Shown piece after piece: positions 51,956 through 63,560 of a stretch of DNA of 64,000 nucleotides. The position numbers and the translations under genes are program-made. This DNA is from Anniella stebbinsi (lineage: Eukaryota; Chordata; Lepidosauria; Squamata; Anniellidae): positions 361,052,973 to 361,116,972 of the forward strand of contig JARDYH010000002.1 in NCBI GenBank assembly GCA_029215795.1, read 5' to 3'. Positions within the stretch are counted from its first letter, which is position 1, and each line of letters opens with the position of its first letter. The notes beneath the pieces are model-generated. The model was not told the origin of the DNA, did not search any database, and saw only the letters and a list, made by a program, of their open reading frames with translations.

Positions 51956-52600
51956 CTCCCTTTGTTCATAAAGCTATAGTCCTGGTCTACACGTGCAATG
52001 GTAGAGAGGATTGTGGGACTTGAGAATTGCAGGTAAGGGAGTTGCATTTTTTTATATGCTACCAGCATTAAACTCCCTGCAAACAAACAAAAAAACTGCT
52101 CGTCAGGGAGAGAGGTTGTTTCCTGTTGTGCTAGATTTCTACTTGCAGTGTTTTTTGTTTATTCAATTGTTTCCATGGAGCATTAAAAAAAATGTCATAT
52201 CCCATATGCAGTCCAGCATTGTTCGATCCATTATGCCACCTCCTTAGCACTTTATTCTGCTTCCTGTGTCTTTGACCACGCCTTAATTATGTTATGGGTT
52301 GATCAAAGTCCATGTCCAATGCCTGTAATACCTGTAAGTAGAGTTATTAGTGTGGTGCCATGAGGCAATACAGCTCAAAGACCTGGCAATAGATAGTGCA
52401 GGAGTCCCCAGTCTTTCTGGATCCATGGGATGGAAGTGGGGGTGCACATGTCTAGTGAGAGATTTTTCATGCTGAGAGAAATGTATTATCGCTGGGAGCC
52501 CTAATGTGGATTGGTGTGTTTATTTCACACTAGTAGCTGTGGGTGGGGGTGGCAATAGGATACGGCAAAGAGTCATGTGTATTCTTGGATGGGGCCGATC
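51956..52600. other. No recognised feature
   Basis: Nothing identifiable. Confidence 0.4.
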
Positions 52601-52620
52601 CCAGACATTTGAGCACTTGA

Positions 52621-52730
52621 GGTGGAAGTTCCAGCCACAACCCACCGGGAACGTTGTGGCTGGAACTTCCACCCATTGAAGTAAAGAAGAGCTGCGCAAG
52701 CCCCATTGAAGTAAAGAAGAGCTGCGCAAA
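52621..52730. repeat. 21-bp-arm hairpin followed by a 30-bp tandem repeat
   Basis: GGTGGAAGTTCCAGCCACAA(C) at 52621-52641 is perfectly mirrored at 52653-52673 across 11 bases. CCCATTGAAGTAAAGAAGAG with GCTGCGCAA then occurs twice with a 30-base period (52672-52700, 52702-52730). Confidence 0.85.
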
Positions 52731-52802
52731 AACACAGTAGAAAGTCCCCGGTGGGTTGCATCCATGAATCAAAAATGTCTGTAGACTCCTCTGGGGGCCC
52801 TA

Positions 52803-53518
52803 TCTGGAGAGGACGGACCTTGCCTCAATTATCCACATGCTGGTCACGTCCAGGTTGGACTACTGTAATGCGCTATACGTGGGGCTGCCTTTAAAGACGG
52901 TTCAGAAACTTCAGCTGGTGCAGAACGTAGGCCGCCCGAGTATTGGTGGGGGCAAGGCAATTTGACCATAGAACTCCTATACTGCACCAGCTGCACTGGC
53001 TACCTGTGTGTTTCCGAGCCCAACTCAAAAGTGCTGTTTTTGACCTTTAAAGCCCTAAACGGTTTGGGACCAAATTACTTGAAGGACCGCCTTCACCCAT
53101 ATCAGCCTGCCTGCACTTTAAGATAAAAAAGAGAGGCCTTTTTCACCTGCCCACCAATGAGAAATATTAGGTGGATCTCCACACGGGAGAGAGCCTTCTC
53201 AGCAGTGGCCCCACACCTGCGGAACAAACTCCCACCGACGATCCGCCATGCAGCTTCCTTACAGCCTTTTAAGAAGGCCTTAAAAACGTTTTCTTTTACT
53301 ATGGCCTTCTCTTAAATACTGTTTTGCTGCTGTCCCCCTTGCTGTTTTATGATCAGTTTTTAATGTTAGCTTTTATTGTTTTAATTGATATTTTACTTTT
53401 ACGTTTTTATTGCTTTTAAACGTGTATGCTATTTTTATATGTGGTTGTTTCTATATGTGGTTGTAAGCCTCTGCCCTGAAAGGTGACTAAAAAATGTTTG
53501 AAATAAATGAATCTACTG
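52803..53518 (+). mobile_element. L2 LINE 3' end (longest L2 piece)
   Basis: C-terminal part of the L2 ORF: frames reading LDYCNALYVGLPLKTVQKLQ, then LHQLHWLPVCFRAQLKVL and NGLGPNYLKDRLHPY. Next come the GAGAGAGCCTTCTCAGCAGT segment, an AT-rich UTR and ATGTTTGAAATAAATGAAT. Several frameshifts and stops are present, so it is inactive. Confidence 0.85.
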
Positions 53519-53990
53519 CCCCAAATCTGTTCCCTGAGGCAGTTGCCTCATGACTGGACAGCTTCTCCTTCTCAGAGAACCGGGTGTCATCTGGCTCCAA
53601 GGCCTCTTAGTCCTTTTGAAAAGAAAAGAAAAGAAAAGAAAGCCCCAACCACCCAAAGAGAAATCAAGAATCCCAGGGTGGAGACACTTTGGACTTCCCC
53701 AAATGCTTTCTGGTAAACGGCTTGATTTTTTTACCCGCAGCTGCTCTTTCTTTCTCCTTTCGCTTTGCTGCGGAGGATTCTGGCAATCCCACGCTGTTCG
53801 GGCTGAGTAATTTCCCCCTGACATAAGAGCTGTGGTTGTGTTTGGACGCAAACCTGTTTCCTGCTTGGTCGGTTTGTTTGCCTGACCAAGAGCTTGTGGA
53901 TTTTTCCCCCCACACGCAGGTCTGTCCAGGAGAGGAAAAGTATCGGGTTGGATAAAGGTCTGAATGGTTCAGCGGGACTTTTTATGATGT
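53519..53990. other. No gene; (AAAAG)n tract
   Basis: (AAAAG)n at about 53617-53641. The start resembles a scrap of the GGCCCTACCATTAGGCAG family (CTGAGGCAGTTGCCTCATGA). Confidence 0.4.
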
Positions 53991-53995
53991 GTTGG

Positions 53996-54105
53996 CCCTA
54001 GCGAGGGGCTTGAGCGCCATTTAGGCCCCACTTCACACAGCCAAATGCCAAGGCATTTGGCTGTGTGAAGTGGGGCCTAAATGGCGCCCAAGCCCCTCGC
54101 TAGGG
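53996..54105. repeat. Near-perfect 110-bp hairpin
   Basis: Arms 53996-54049 and 54052-54105 pair over 54 bases with a single mismatch and a 2-base loop (AA). The sequence near the loop is ACACAGCCAAATGCC facing GGCATTTGGCTGTGT. It is GC-rich and sits in otherwise plain DNA. Confidence 0.9.
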
Positions 54106-54321
54106 GCTTGGCAACAGAATAGTGGCCAAGGGATTAAACTGTAAACCAGGAAGCGCCCAGTTCTGATTTTGCCTCGAGCCACGAACAAAGGAGTTTTTTG
54201 TAAAAGAGGCAGTCAGCTTCCTCAGTCAATTAAACTAAATTGCCAGGGACTAAACCGACTGGTTTGGTTGAGGAATATAAGAAGAGCCGTGAGCTCGCTC
54301 AGACCAAAGGTCCACGTAGTC

Positions 54322-54641
54322 TAGGCTGACCATATGAAAAGGAGGATAGGGCTCATGTAACTTTAACAGTTGTAGAGAAAAGGGAATTTCAGCCGGTGTC
54401 ATTTGCATGCAATTAGTTCCTGGTGAAATTCCCTCTTCATCACAACAGTTAAAGGTGCAGGCACTATACTAGAGTGACCATGTACAAAAGAAGGCAGGGC
54501 CCCTGCAACTTTAACAGTTGCGATGAGGAGGGAATTTCACCAGGAACTAATTGCATACAAATGACTCTGGCTGAAATTCCCTTTTCTCTACTGCTGTTAA
54601 AGTTACATGAGCCCTGTCCTCCTTTTCATATGGACAGCCTA
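54322..54641. mobile_element. Composite MITE copy (subfamily A)
   Basis: 320 bp, flanks ACGTAGTC / ACCTAGTC (8 bp, one mismatch). Same orientation as 1344-1663. Confidence 0.88.
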
Positions 54642-54769
54642 ACCTAGTCCATCATGCTGTTCGCAGCTGTCTGTGGGGAAACCCACCAGTAGGACACGAG
54701 TGGTCTGCAGCAACTGACTCTGAATTGCAGGTGATATATAGCCAGCATGCCTAGTAGCCATTGATACCC

Positions 54770-55090
54770 CCACCCCACAACCCGAGGGTTGTCTTCTTAG
54801 CGCTGCTCCGCCACCATGCGAGTTGGGGGCTCCTCAGGCCTCCCCCCTCCCGCAGCTTCCATTGACCAATGGCAGGTTGCCTTCTGCCTGGGAACGCCCC
54901 CAGAGCAGCGCCCAAGCGAGAAGAGACAGGGAAGAGTCACACTCAGGTAGGAAAAGTCAGGTAAATCACCGACTTTTCTGCTCCGCATCTTTGGCTCTTT
55001 GCCCCGGGGTGGCTCCGAATCGGCGGCTGCGTCATATAACGGATGCAGCACGGATTCGGAGCCACAGACAGCCCCCCCAGTCACACATCC
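54770..55090. mobile_element. Relative of the 30343-30934 element
   Basis: Shares GGCTCTTTGCCCCGG, CCGAATCGGCGGCTGCGTCA and ACCAATGGCAGG-type words. Ends not defined. Confidence 0.5.
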
Positions 55091-55233
55091 GGCCTCTCCA
55101 ACAGCTGTATCCCATTGTGCTCCATAAAGCTGAATGCTCAAGATGTTTACATGAATAAATACCTTTTTTGTGTGTTTTTCACACAACTGATAATATATAT
55201 TTTTGAGAGTTTATATCTAGAGTGTTTACAGCA

Positions 55234-55360
55234 GGGCTGAGCAGAAGGCAGTCCTTTAGATGTTTTGGACTTCAACTCCCATAAGCCCCTGCCAATGTGG
55301 TCAACAGTCAGGAATGCTGGGAGCTGGGGTCCCAAACATATGGATACCTACTTTCTGCCC
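55234..55360. mobile_element. CAACTCCCATCA-family MITE
   Basis: TTTGGACTTCAACTCCCATA is mirrored by GCTGGGAGCTGGGGTCCCAA. Confidence 0.65.
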
Positions 55361-55612
55361 ACCCCTGGTTTAGAGAGTTCAAGGTCCTTCACATGACACC
55401 ATTGGAGTTATCCTTGGAAAAGCCGTGCTACAAGTAGTCTGATGCTATTTTCATCTCATTGTTGCTGATGAAGGGCTGAGAAAGAGGCCAAGCGAGTTCA
55501 TAACGGAAAGGCTTCCAGCTTAGAGCATTTCCAGAAGATATTTCATTTATGCAGTTAATTCTTAGCACTTCTGTAGTGCTGTATAGGCACTTCACATACA
55601 TTGGCTCAGTTC

Positions 55613-56158
55613 AAACAACACATTTCTAAACGGTGGTTTTAGGACTCCACTGTGGAGTTTTTACACCACCGTTGAAAAATGTGTTGTCTGGAGGGAAAAC
55701 TCCACCCCACGGTGGAGTTTTTTTTTTTTTTTTAAGAAAACACTCCACCCTGAATATCCACGCTGTGCAGAGGAGAGTTCCTGCACAACTGTTGTGTTGC
55801 GTGTTGTGTGGAGGGCTCCGTGGCGTTTCCTGTTGCATTGAGTGGACTTTTCCCATTGGCTACAGAGTTCCCTGGCTAGAGCGGCGAAAGGAGCGATTGC
55901 CGCTCTAGGAGAGCCGCCAGGATTGGGTTTTTTTTTTGCAGCAGTGGCTGATGGGATACCCTTGGGAGGACTGGGGGAGGAGAGAGGGCAGAGGAACTGT
56001 CAATCAAATGGCGTGCTGACTTTTACTCAACTCCACGGGAGCCCACATTCACACAACGGTGGAATTGGAATGTGTTGTGTGGGGAGTACCCCTTAAGAAC
56101 CCAACTGTTCAGTGGAGGTTTCACACTGCGTAGAGAAACGTGTTGTGTGAACTGAGCC
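55613..56158. mobile_element. Harbinger-like element with ATT duplication
   Basis: 546 bp, ends GGCTCAGTTCAAACAACACA and, reversed, GGCTCAGTTCACACAACACG, flanked by ATT on both sides. Internal repeats of CCACCGTTG / CAACGGTGG type and a T15 run near 55719. Same family as 40777-41304. Confidence 0.7.
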
Positions 56159-56504
56159 ATTTCCTCAGTCATCGACGTAACCATTCTGTAAAGCAGGCCA
56201 TTATTATTATGCCCCATTATAGAGATGTGAGGAACCAAGTGGGGGAATAGTGGCTTGGTTAAGGTCATGGAGTAAGTGCATAACAGAGACAAGATTTGAA
56301 TTGGGGGCTGCCAGATTCACACAACTCAGTCTCATGGCCACTGCGTCACTTCTCACAGTTGGTTGGGGAAGCGGGCTATTGCCTCATGGTGGGATTTCTG
56401 CTGTGGGGCTGTCACAGGACTCAAACAGTGATTTCGTTTTATTGAGGAGAATTGAATCTACCGCACCCACCAACCCATGGCTTGTATGTTGATTGCAATT
56501 CGTT

Positions 56505-57225
56505 TTTCATTCATTATATTTCTATACCGCTTCATTGCCGAAACTCTCTGGTGGTTCACAAACTTAACAAACCATTATGCAAAGTGGAAAACCTTTTTAA
56601 ATAAAAAACACACAATCAGACAACATATATCGAAAAACAATTTTTAAACAATCAACCAAAGACAATCCAGGACCTGATTAAAAAAAACACCCTCACTGTG
56701 TGCTGGCAAATGTCTGAGAGAAGAGGGCACTTTTAACCTGATGCCGAAAAGGTAGCAGCGTTGGTGCCAGGTGGGTCTTGTCGAGGAGTACATCCAGGGA
56801 CTTCCAGCGCCCACCATTCCCGGACCCTGGTAAGATCCTCCCTCCCTAGCAATGCATGCTGGGAGTTGTAGGCTCTTTCCCCACTTCGGACTAGGGCTGT
56901 GCACTAAATAGCGGATTCTTCATAAAATGGCCGCCAAATCTTCGGAAACCCGAAGCTGAAACCGAAGCTTGCACAGTTGGTTCATGCCAGGAGAGGCAGT
57001 TCATCAGGTGTTGTGATCCTGAGGTGTGTAAGGCTTTATAGCTCAAAATCAGCACCTTCAATTGGGCTTCGAAACATTCAGGCAGCCAGTGCAAGTGGGT
57101 CAGAATCGGTCCTATATGTTTGGACCTTCTTGTCTCCCGTTATCAGTCGGGCCACCGCATTTTGCAAAAGCTGCAGCTTCTGAACCATCTTCAAAGGCAG
57201 CCCGACGTAGTGTATTGCCAGTATT
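56505..57225 (-). mobile_element. L2 LINE 3' end (minus)
   Basis: From the reversed tail TTCATTGCCGAAACTCTCTG (56526) through the UTR to ORF codons reading HWLPECFEAQLKVLILSYKA (about 57035-57090) and VGLPLKMVQKLQLLQNAVAR (about 57125-57205). Interrupted near 56845-56970 by scraps of a MITE (GCATGCTGGGAGTTGTAGG) and a TAGGGCTGTGCA-ended element. Confidence 0.75.
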
Positions 57226-57229
57226 GCGT

Positions 57230-57292
57230 AGATCAGACATGTTGGCTGGGGATGATGGTGGTTGTAGTCTAACCTATCTGGGAGGGCATGGA
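57230..57292. mobile_element. Half of a CAACTCCCATCA-family MITE
   Basis: TTGGCTGGGGATGATGGTGG, then TTGTAGTCTAACC. Sits at the end of the L2. Confidence 0.6.
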
Positions 57293-57299
57293 TTGTCAC

Positions 57300-58450
57300 T
57301 GTGTGACTTTACCTGGGCACCTACCGGATAGCTCTTGAGACAGATTGTATTTTAGTTTTGAGACATCACGTCTCTGACAAGCAGGGCAACTCTCCCTCCC
57401 GCCGGATGCTGGATACACGCATTCAATTTTCAAATCAATCGGCTGTTTTCAAATCAATGTGTCTTTTGCTTTACATCTCTGGGAAATTGGGAAGTTTATA
57501 AATCTACATAAGGCAGGCCGTAATGCCAGGATTTTGAACGGTTTGTGTAGATGGTTGGGAACGTTCTAGAAAGAAAGATGCTCCCCTGGTGTGGCACCTC
57601 AAAGGTCAGCAGGCTCCATCTGATGGGGCGTGGAATTGACAGGATGGGTTAATTTAATGGCGGCCCAATATGAAGTGGCCCAAACCGAAGAGAGAAAAAA
57701 TCTCAGGGCCCTGAAAAAAGGTTTTTTTTATTCTGTTCAACACATTTCTGAGGGGCTGCGGTTAAAATTCCATCATAAAACGTTGTTAACATGTTACAAT
57801 ACTCCTAAAACACTGAACATTTAAAATTTAGACATGTTTACGGATTTTAAGAGTGTTTTAAACCATTAATAATGTTTTGCAATGATGTATTACTTTTATC
57901 TCAGATCATTTTACCAGCAGTCTTACTAAGGGGGAGCTCTTCTAACTTAACATTTTGGGGAATGCAAAACGTAACAATTTATTTTGAAGGTTATGTTTTG
58001 TAAACGTTGCAAATTGTGGATTCAGTGGACAGCATTAATTAATGCCACTTTTCATATTTGTTTAATTTCTTAGGAGTATTGTGAAACATTAACAATGTTT
58101 CGTGGTGGGATTTTAAGTGCTGCTCCTGAGGAAGGAAATTTCTTTCCGACACGTGTTGGGCAGAATAGAAGATTTTTTTTCAGGCGCCTGTGAACTTTTT
58201 CTCTTTTGTTTCGTGACCCAGAAATGCCTTCCCGTCTTGTTGTTTCCTCAATATGAAGTGGGTCTTTTTTATTCTGTTGTGTCTCGCCAGCCGAGATACA
58301 GAGGCATGAGGTCCTTGCTGGCTCCTTGGGTTGATGGAAGGTTCCAGGTTTGTTCTTGTCGTTCACGGTTGCGAGTCCATAGGGTTGTGCCAGGTTCAGA
58401 GGAAACCTAGGTAGGTGACAGCCAGGTTCTCGGGTAACTGTGGGTCACGC
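57300..58450. other. No recognised feature
   Basis: AT-rich 57720-58100. No family recognised. Confidence 0.4.
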
Positions 58451-58454
58451 ACAC

Positions 58455-58750
58455 ACTCTCAGCCTAAGCTACCTCATAGGGTTGTTGTGAGGATAGGATG
58501 GGATAAAACCCTAATCCAGTGGTCTTCCAACTGGTCCAGACCCGAGACCCACCTTGGACACTCAACCTACAACATGGGACCCATTTTCCCAATTTTTTCA
58601 ATGCCCAACATGGCGGCAACAGCTTTGTCCCAACCCATCTGGACTGAACCCGTGACCCACTTTTGAGTCGCAATACTTCAGTTGAAGACCACTGCCCTAA
58701 CCTATACAGCCCTGGGCTCCTTGAGTAGCACTAGGTAGAAAGGATGTAGC
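58455..58750 (+). mobile_element. tRNA SINE (type 1) body split by an hAT element
   Basis: CTCAGCCTAAGCTACCTCAT to GGATAAAACCCTAATC, then after the insertion ACAGCCCTGGGCTCCTTGAG. The tRNA head is missing. Confidence 0.65.
58517..58694. mobile_element. hAT MITE, CAGTGGTCTTC termini
   Basis: 178 bp, ends CAGTGGTCTTCCAACTGG and CAGTTGAAGACCACTG, flanks CCCTAATC / CCCTAACC (8 bp, one mismatch), inside the SINE. Confidence 0.8.
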
Positions 58751-59110
58751 ATAGTGGATAAGAGACTGAGCTACAGAACAGGACAACCCCCATCTCACTG
58801 CAGGAGCCGACAACATGGGGATAAGTCATCTGCCTTGCAGGGTTTTTGTAAGACATAGGGAACCTTTGGCCCAGGTTTCCCCCTCCCTGCCCCGGCCTCC
58901 CCAATTGGCTCATGAGCTTCTCTGATCACCAATTGGAGATAAAAGGTATTTAAAGGTAATTAACTTTTAAATAGCTTGCAAAGGTTCTGAGGTGTGTGTT
59001 TTGCAGGTATGAGACCTGGACACCTGGGAGTAGACATACACAGGCTTGGTGTTTGAGATGCAATTTGAAGATGCTGCTGAGTGATTCAGTCCTGCTTAGT
59101 TCTGAGTAGG
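58751..59110. other. Unidentified; SINE-like start near 58746
   Basis: GTAGCATAGTGGATAAGAGA resembles a tRNA A-box region, but no B box follows. Otherwise unassigned. Confidence 0.35.
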
Positions 59111-59117
59111 CATGCCA

Positions 59118-59690
59118 GAGTCATAGAATCATAGAATAGTAGAGTTGGAAGGGGGCCTACAAGGCCATCAAATCCAACCCCCTGCTCAGAGCAGGAATCC
59201 ACCTTGAAGCATCCCTGACAGATGGTTGTCCAGCTGCCTCTTGAATGCCTCTAGTGTGGGAGAGCCATCTCCCTAGGTCACTGGTTCCATTGTCGTACTG
59301 CTCTAACAGTCAGGAAGTTTTTCCTGATGTCCAGCCGGAATCTGGCTTCTTGTAACTTCAGCCTGTTATTCTATGTCCTGCACTCAGGATTGATTGAGAA
59401 GGGATCCTGGCCCTCTTCTATGTGACAACCTTTCAAGTATTTGAAGAGTGCTATCATGTCTCCCCTCAGTCTTCTCTTCTGCTGGCTGAGCATGCCCAAT
59501 TCTTTCAGTCTGTCCTCATAGGGTTTTGTTTCCAGACCCCTGATCATCCTCGTTGCCCTCCTCTGAACACACTACAGGTTGTCTGCATCCTTCTTGAAGT
59601 GTGGTGCCCAGAACTGGATGCAGTACTCAAGATGGGGCTTAACCAGTGCCAAATAGAGGGGAACCGGTACCTCGCACCCTTCCTCTTCAT
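59118..59690 (-). mobile_element. CR1 LINE 3' end (ATTCTATG tail), longest copy
   Basis: Reversed tail TCATAGAATCATAGAATAGT, then ORF codons of the same C-terminus as 21875-22332, extending further upstream to the reversed equivalent of ..GGGCACCACACTTCAAG (about 59598). The frame is broken. Confidence 0.88.
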
Positions 59691-59714
59691 ACTCCCTCAT
59701 GTCCTGTCACTCCA

Positions 59715-59935
59715 GTTCACCAACATAGGAAGCCACTTTATACCACGTCATTTATCTAGCTCAGTATTGTCTCTTCTGGCCAGCAGGACCTCCAAGGCAC
59801 TCTATGGAGCGGAGCCCAACACAGGTGGAGGGTACCACTTTGAAGACGGCTGCTCTGCGTTCTAGAGCAGAGCGTAGCCTCTTTCCCGTCACCTGATCCT
59901 TTTAACTGGAAGTGCTTGCGGGGATAACTGAGGAT
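59715..59935 (-). mobile_element. tRNA-derived SINE (type 2), broken
   Basis: AACATAGGAAGCCACTTTAT and CTCAGTATTGTCTCTTCTGG, then diverged body to CCTTTTAACTGGAAGTGCTT. Confidence 0.5.
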
Positions 59936-59944
59936 CTTTACTCT

Positions 59945-60125
59945 TAATGCTGCTCGGCTTTAATCCGCTGTCGGTTTTTATACTTCTCTTTCACGTTGAG
60001 TTGTTTTACTGGATGTTTTTTTCTTTCTTTCTTGGTGGTGGTGATGTTTTATTGTAACTTTTAACTCCTGGCACAAGCTGCTCTAGGGACCCGTTGAAGG
60101 GCAAGTGATAAATCAGATAAAGGCA
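59945..60125 (+). mobile_element. LINE 3' tail
   Basis: TTTTATTGTAACTTTTAACT, then GTGATAAATCAGATAAAGGC and AATAATAA. Confidence 0.45.
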
Positions 60126-60129
60126 ACAA

Positions 60130-61460
60130 TAATAAAATACAACGGTTCTGCATGCGCCGTGCGTGCTCTACCGCCGAGCGGTGGGTCTCACGCCCCGCCT
60201 ACGCACAGTATACCTGCATCCTGTCCACAGGTCGAGGAAAAAGAGCGGTGTGGAAGGGGTGTCTGTGCGGCGGAGGGGAAGTCTTGGTACAGGAGCTGCC
60301 GGGGAAAGACCCAAGGTCTTGATTACTTCCTTCTCTGGTCACGGAGGAGCTTTCAATCTCTGGCGTGCAGCCTGCCGCCACGCCTTTTCTGCTCAAGTTC
60401 CTTCCTCTCCTGGAACTGTGGCTAACAGCTTTCTCCTGAGCCGCTTACACAGAGCCATTGATTCGCTGAGCTGTAAGGCACTGGAGGGTGATCAAGCCAG
60501 GGGACGTTTCCCCATGACAGGATGCTCTTCACACGGAGGGTCTCTCTCTTTCATGTGGAGGCGCGCACTTCCCCACAGAGATTAACCCGTGTGATCCAAG
60601 CCACAGTTTGCCATGAAGCAGATGGTTCAAACTGGTAATCGTCCTCCTTTTCAGTACTGCTTTTTACAATTGATATAAGGCCACGTCAAGGATTTAAAAA
60701 ATCCACTTTGGTTGTAAGGCAACTCTTGTTTTATAGAGCGTAATAAAGCTGTATGGAGAAAGTCTTGCAGGCAAAGAACTTCTCAACTGGCAGATATATT
60801 TATACACAGTTGCATCTTAACTAATTAGCAGTTAACGAAGTTCTAAAACAAAACAAAGACCAATCAAAGAAAACTTTTTCATTATACTTTATCAACAGAT
60901 ATCCCGTAACTCTTCTGGCAATGTCAGATTGACCTGGATGGTCAGTCCTCTTTATCAGGCTAGCTTATTTGTCTTCTACTATATCAAGAGGCCTTGACAG
61001 TTATAAATTCCAATTAAGCATCTCCTTGCTGATATGACAGTTTTACCATGACTGCACATTCAGGCACATACATTATTCCAGTCCCATCATGCAGCTCACT
61101 TGCAAGAACATGTAAAAGGACATGCCCCCCGTCCCAAGGAATTGACAGTTTATAATTCCACACAGGGAAGACGGCAGTGGGGCTGGGATAGACGGGGAAG
61201 ACTGTGTTCACCTGCGCTCCAGATCCCCAAGCGTAGAGAAGTCCAGGGGCGTCGTGCCTCCTAGGTTTGGTTTCTCTGGAAGAGAGGGTCACTGAAGGTT
61301 TATCGGCATGCTGCAATATGTGTTTACAAATGTGCAGATTGGCCAAAGGTGTGTGGGGTCTCTCTGGTCCAACATCAAGTTTGAGGGCGGGGGAGGGCAG
61401 GCATCACTTCCGGAGTTCCACCTCCTGGCTCCCTCTGACGCTCTTCCGTTTCAAAGTCCT
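60130..61460. other. No recognised feature
   Basis: 60160-60590 is moderately CpG-rich, with overlapping frames of 106 and 140 codons that show no domain or consistent codon use. The rest is unassigned. Confidence 0.4.
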
Positions 61461-61463
61461 ACA

Positions 61464-61625
61464 GCAGGGGTGTTCAACCTCAGGCCTGCGAGCCGAATCG
61501 GCCTGCCCGGGGCCGCAATGAGGCCCTCCACAGTTCCATTTTTTTTTAGCCCTGCCCCTTTTGCCTGAAAGCTTCTCCAAAATTGAACTGGCCATCCAGC
61601 TGAAAGAAACCCCGTTCCTATAGGC
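61464..61625. repeat. Degenerate hAT-like repeat
   Basis: AGCAGGGGTGTTCAACCTCA, then GGCCGCAATGAGGCCCTCCA. AGCTTCTCCAAAATTGAACT matches a segment near 37290. Confidence 0.4.
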
Positions 61626-62880
61626 TGCTTGCATTTGCTCCGCCGCAGCTGGATGAGGTCATGCCCAGAGAGGCGGAGAAAGTGGAGGAAGAAGGACATG
61701 CCCCCTTCTAGAAGGAATCAGTGACCCAGTCCGCACGGAGCGTTAAACAATCTACGCTGGCTTGTGAACCCTGCCACGAGTGCAGGTTGCGCGCCGTCCG
61801 GATTTTCCTACTTGCTGTTGCTGGCGCGGCTTGCTGTGTCATTTGAACCTGGGCGGCAGGGTTTGTTTGAGGCAGCAGTAACCCTCTTATAACTCATGGC
61901 CTGTTGATTATTTAAGGGCTGCTGCTCTCACCCCAAACAAGCCACGCTGCATGGGTTCGGACGACACAGCAGGCTGAGCCAGCAAGGATTGGCACAAAAC
62001 TGGCACATGCGGCGTAGAACATAAGACACCATGCACTACAAAAACCACCATGCGCTGGAAGGAACCCTTGAGAGGTAATTTTGTCCAGGGGTGAGCATAC
62101 ATTAGCCTTGCCAGATTTGCTTTGTATTTTTCTAGAACCCCCTGAGATCCACCAGTCACCAGAGCCAGGCATTAAAGGCAGACAAGAGGACAGGATGGCG
62201 CTGAGCACATTCTGAGCCTAGGAATTTCTTTTCCAGGAGCAGAACAGAACTGAGCTCACAGTCCTTTCATGCAAAGGTCCACTCCTGATTGATCGCCCCA
62301 ATGCCCCAAACGTCCTTCATTTTGGCCACCTAATTTGGGTGGAAAAGGTCATTTTGTCTGTGCTATTATTAAACAATTGACAGCCAGTCAGACGTGCCAG
62401 TCTATGGCAAGTGACCCAGAGATCTACCACTCTGTTTCAATTGATCTCCATTCCACCCCTGATCTTGTCTGAACTTCTGATTCATCAACGCTATGCATTT
62501 CTTCCCGTTATAGGTATTTAAGGTTAATTACAGTGGCAGGGAATGTGGACTAAGGGGCAACTTAAAAGGGATACGGCCAGGGAAAAGTGTTTTTTTTGTG
62601 GAGGGATTTGACAGAAGCCAGAGGTGGCATCACACAGAAAAGTCCTGGGAGGCAGTTCCGGTTGTAGGGAACAGCAAGGGAGAAAGAGCAGAGCTCCTAC
62701 ACACCTTGTTTGCTAGCAGGATCGTGCTCCCAGAAACGTGTTCCCTCGTTTCTTTGAAAAATCAGTTATTTTCTTTTGCTGCCACTGCAGTGGCAAATTC
62801 ACAGGAATTGCTGTGTGTGTGCAGGGCCCCCAGTTCCTGGAACTGGCCCTTCCCTGCGCTACCTTAACTTAGCCAAAGCA
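61626..62880. other. Mostly unidentified
   Basis: 61724-61990 has GTCCGCACGGAGCGTTAAAC and GGTTCGGACGACACAGCA, suggestive of a worn Harbinger-like element. The rest is unassigned. Confidence 0.35.
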
Positions 62881-62882
62881 CA

Positions 62883-63361
62883 TGAACATAAGAACATACG
62901 AAGAGCCCTGCTGGATCAGACCGAGGGTCCAACTAGTCCAGCAGTCTGTTCACGCAGTGGCCAACCAGGTGTCGGCCAGGGACCAACAAAGCAGGGCACC
63001 GTGCAACAGCACCCTCCCACCCATGTTCCCCAGCAACTGGTGTACACAGGCTTACTGCCTCTGATATTGGAGGTAGCACATAAACATCAGAACTAGTAGC
63101 CATGAATAGCCTTCTCCTCCAGGAATTTATCCACCCCCCTTTTAAAGCCATCCAAATTGGTGGCCATCACTACATCTTGTGGCAGTGAGTTCCATAATTT
63201 AACTACGCGCTGTGTGAAGAAGTCCTTCCTTTTATCTGCCCTGAATCTCCCACCAATCAGCTTCAAGGGATGACCCTGTTGGGTTCTAGTATTTTGAGAG
63301 AGGGAGAGAAATGTCTCCCTCTCCACATTCTCCACACCAGACATAATTTTGCACACCTGCT
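62883..63361 (-). mobile_element. CR1 LINE 3' end (TTCTTATG-type), good copy
   Basis: Reversed UTR GAGCCCTGCTGGATCAGACC, then an open minus frame (63093-63371) with KLIGGRFRADKRKDFFTQ and NSLPQDVVMATNLDGFKR, ending EEKAIHGY. 5'-truncated. A reference copy for this lineage. Confidence 0.88.
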
Positions 63362-63435
63362 TCACTTGCACGTATACTTGTACATTGCAAGTGAGGCAAC
63401 AGATATGCTTTCTTGTTTACCCCTGTCTCGACTTC

Positions 63436-63560
63436 CTCTGTTGTTTCCCCCTGTTTGAAGTTGAGGTTGTAAGCTCCCCGGGGCAGGGAACTGCCTTCTT
63501 ACTCTCTGTAAAGTGCTATGCACGTTGATGGCACTATAAAGTAATAATAATTGCTCCTTA
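63436..63560 (+). mobile_element. Old LINE 3' end
   Basis: GAGGTTGTAAGCTCCCCGGG, GCAGGGAACTGCC, then AAAGTGCTATGCACGTTGAT and AATAATAATTG, a common ancient amniote LINE ending. Confidence 0.55.
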
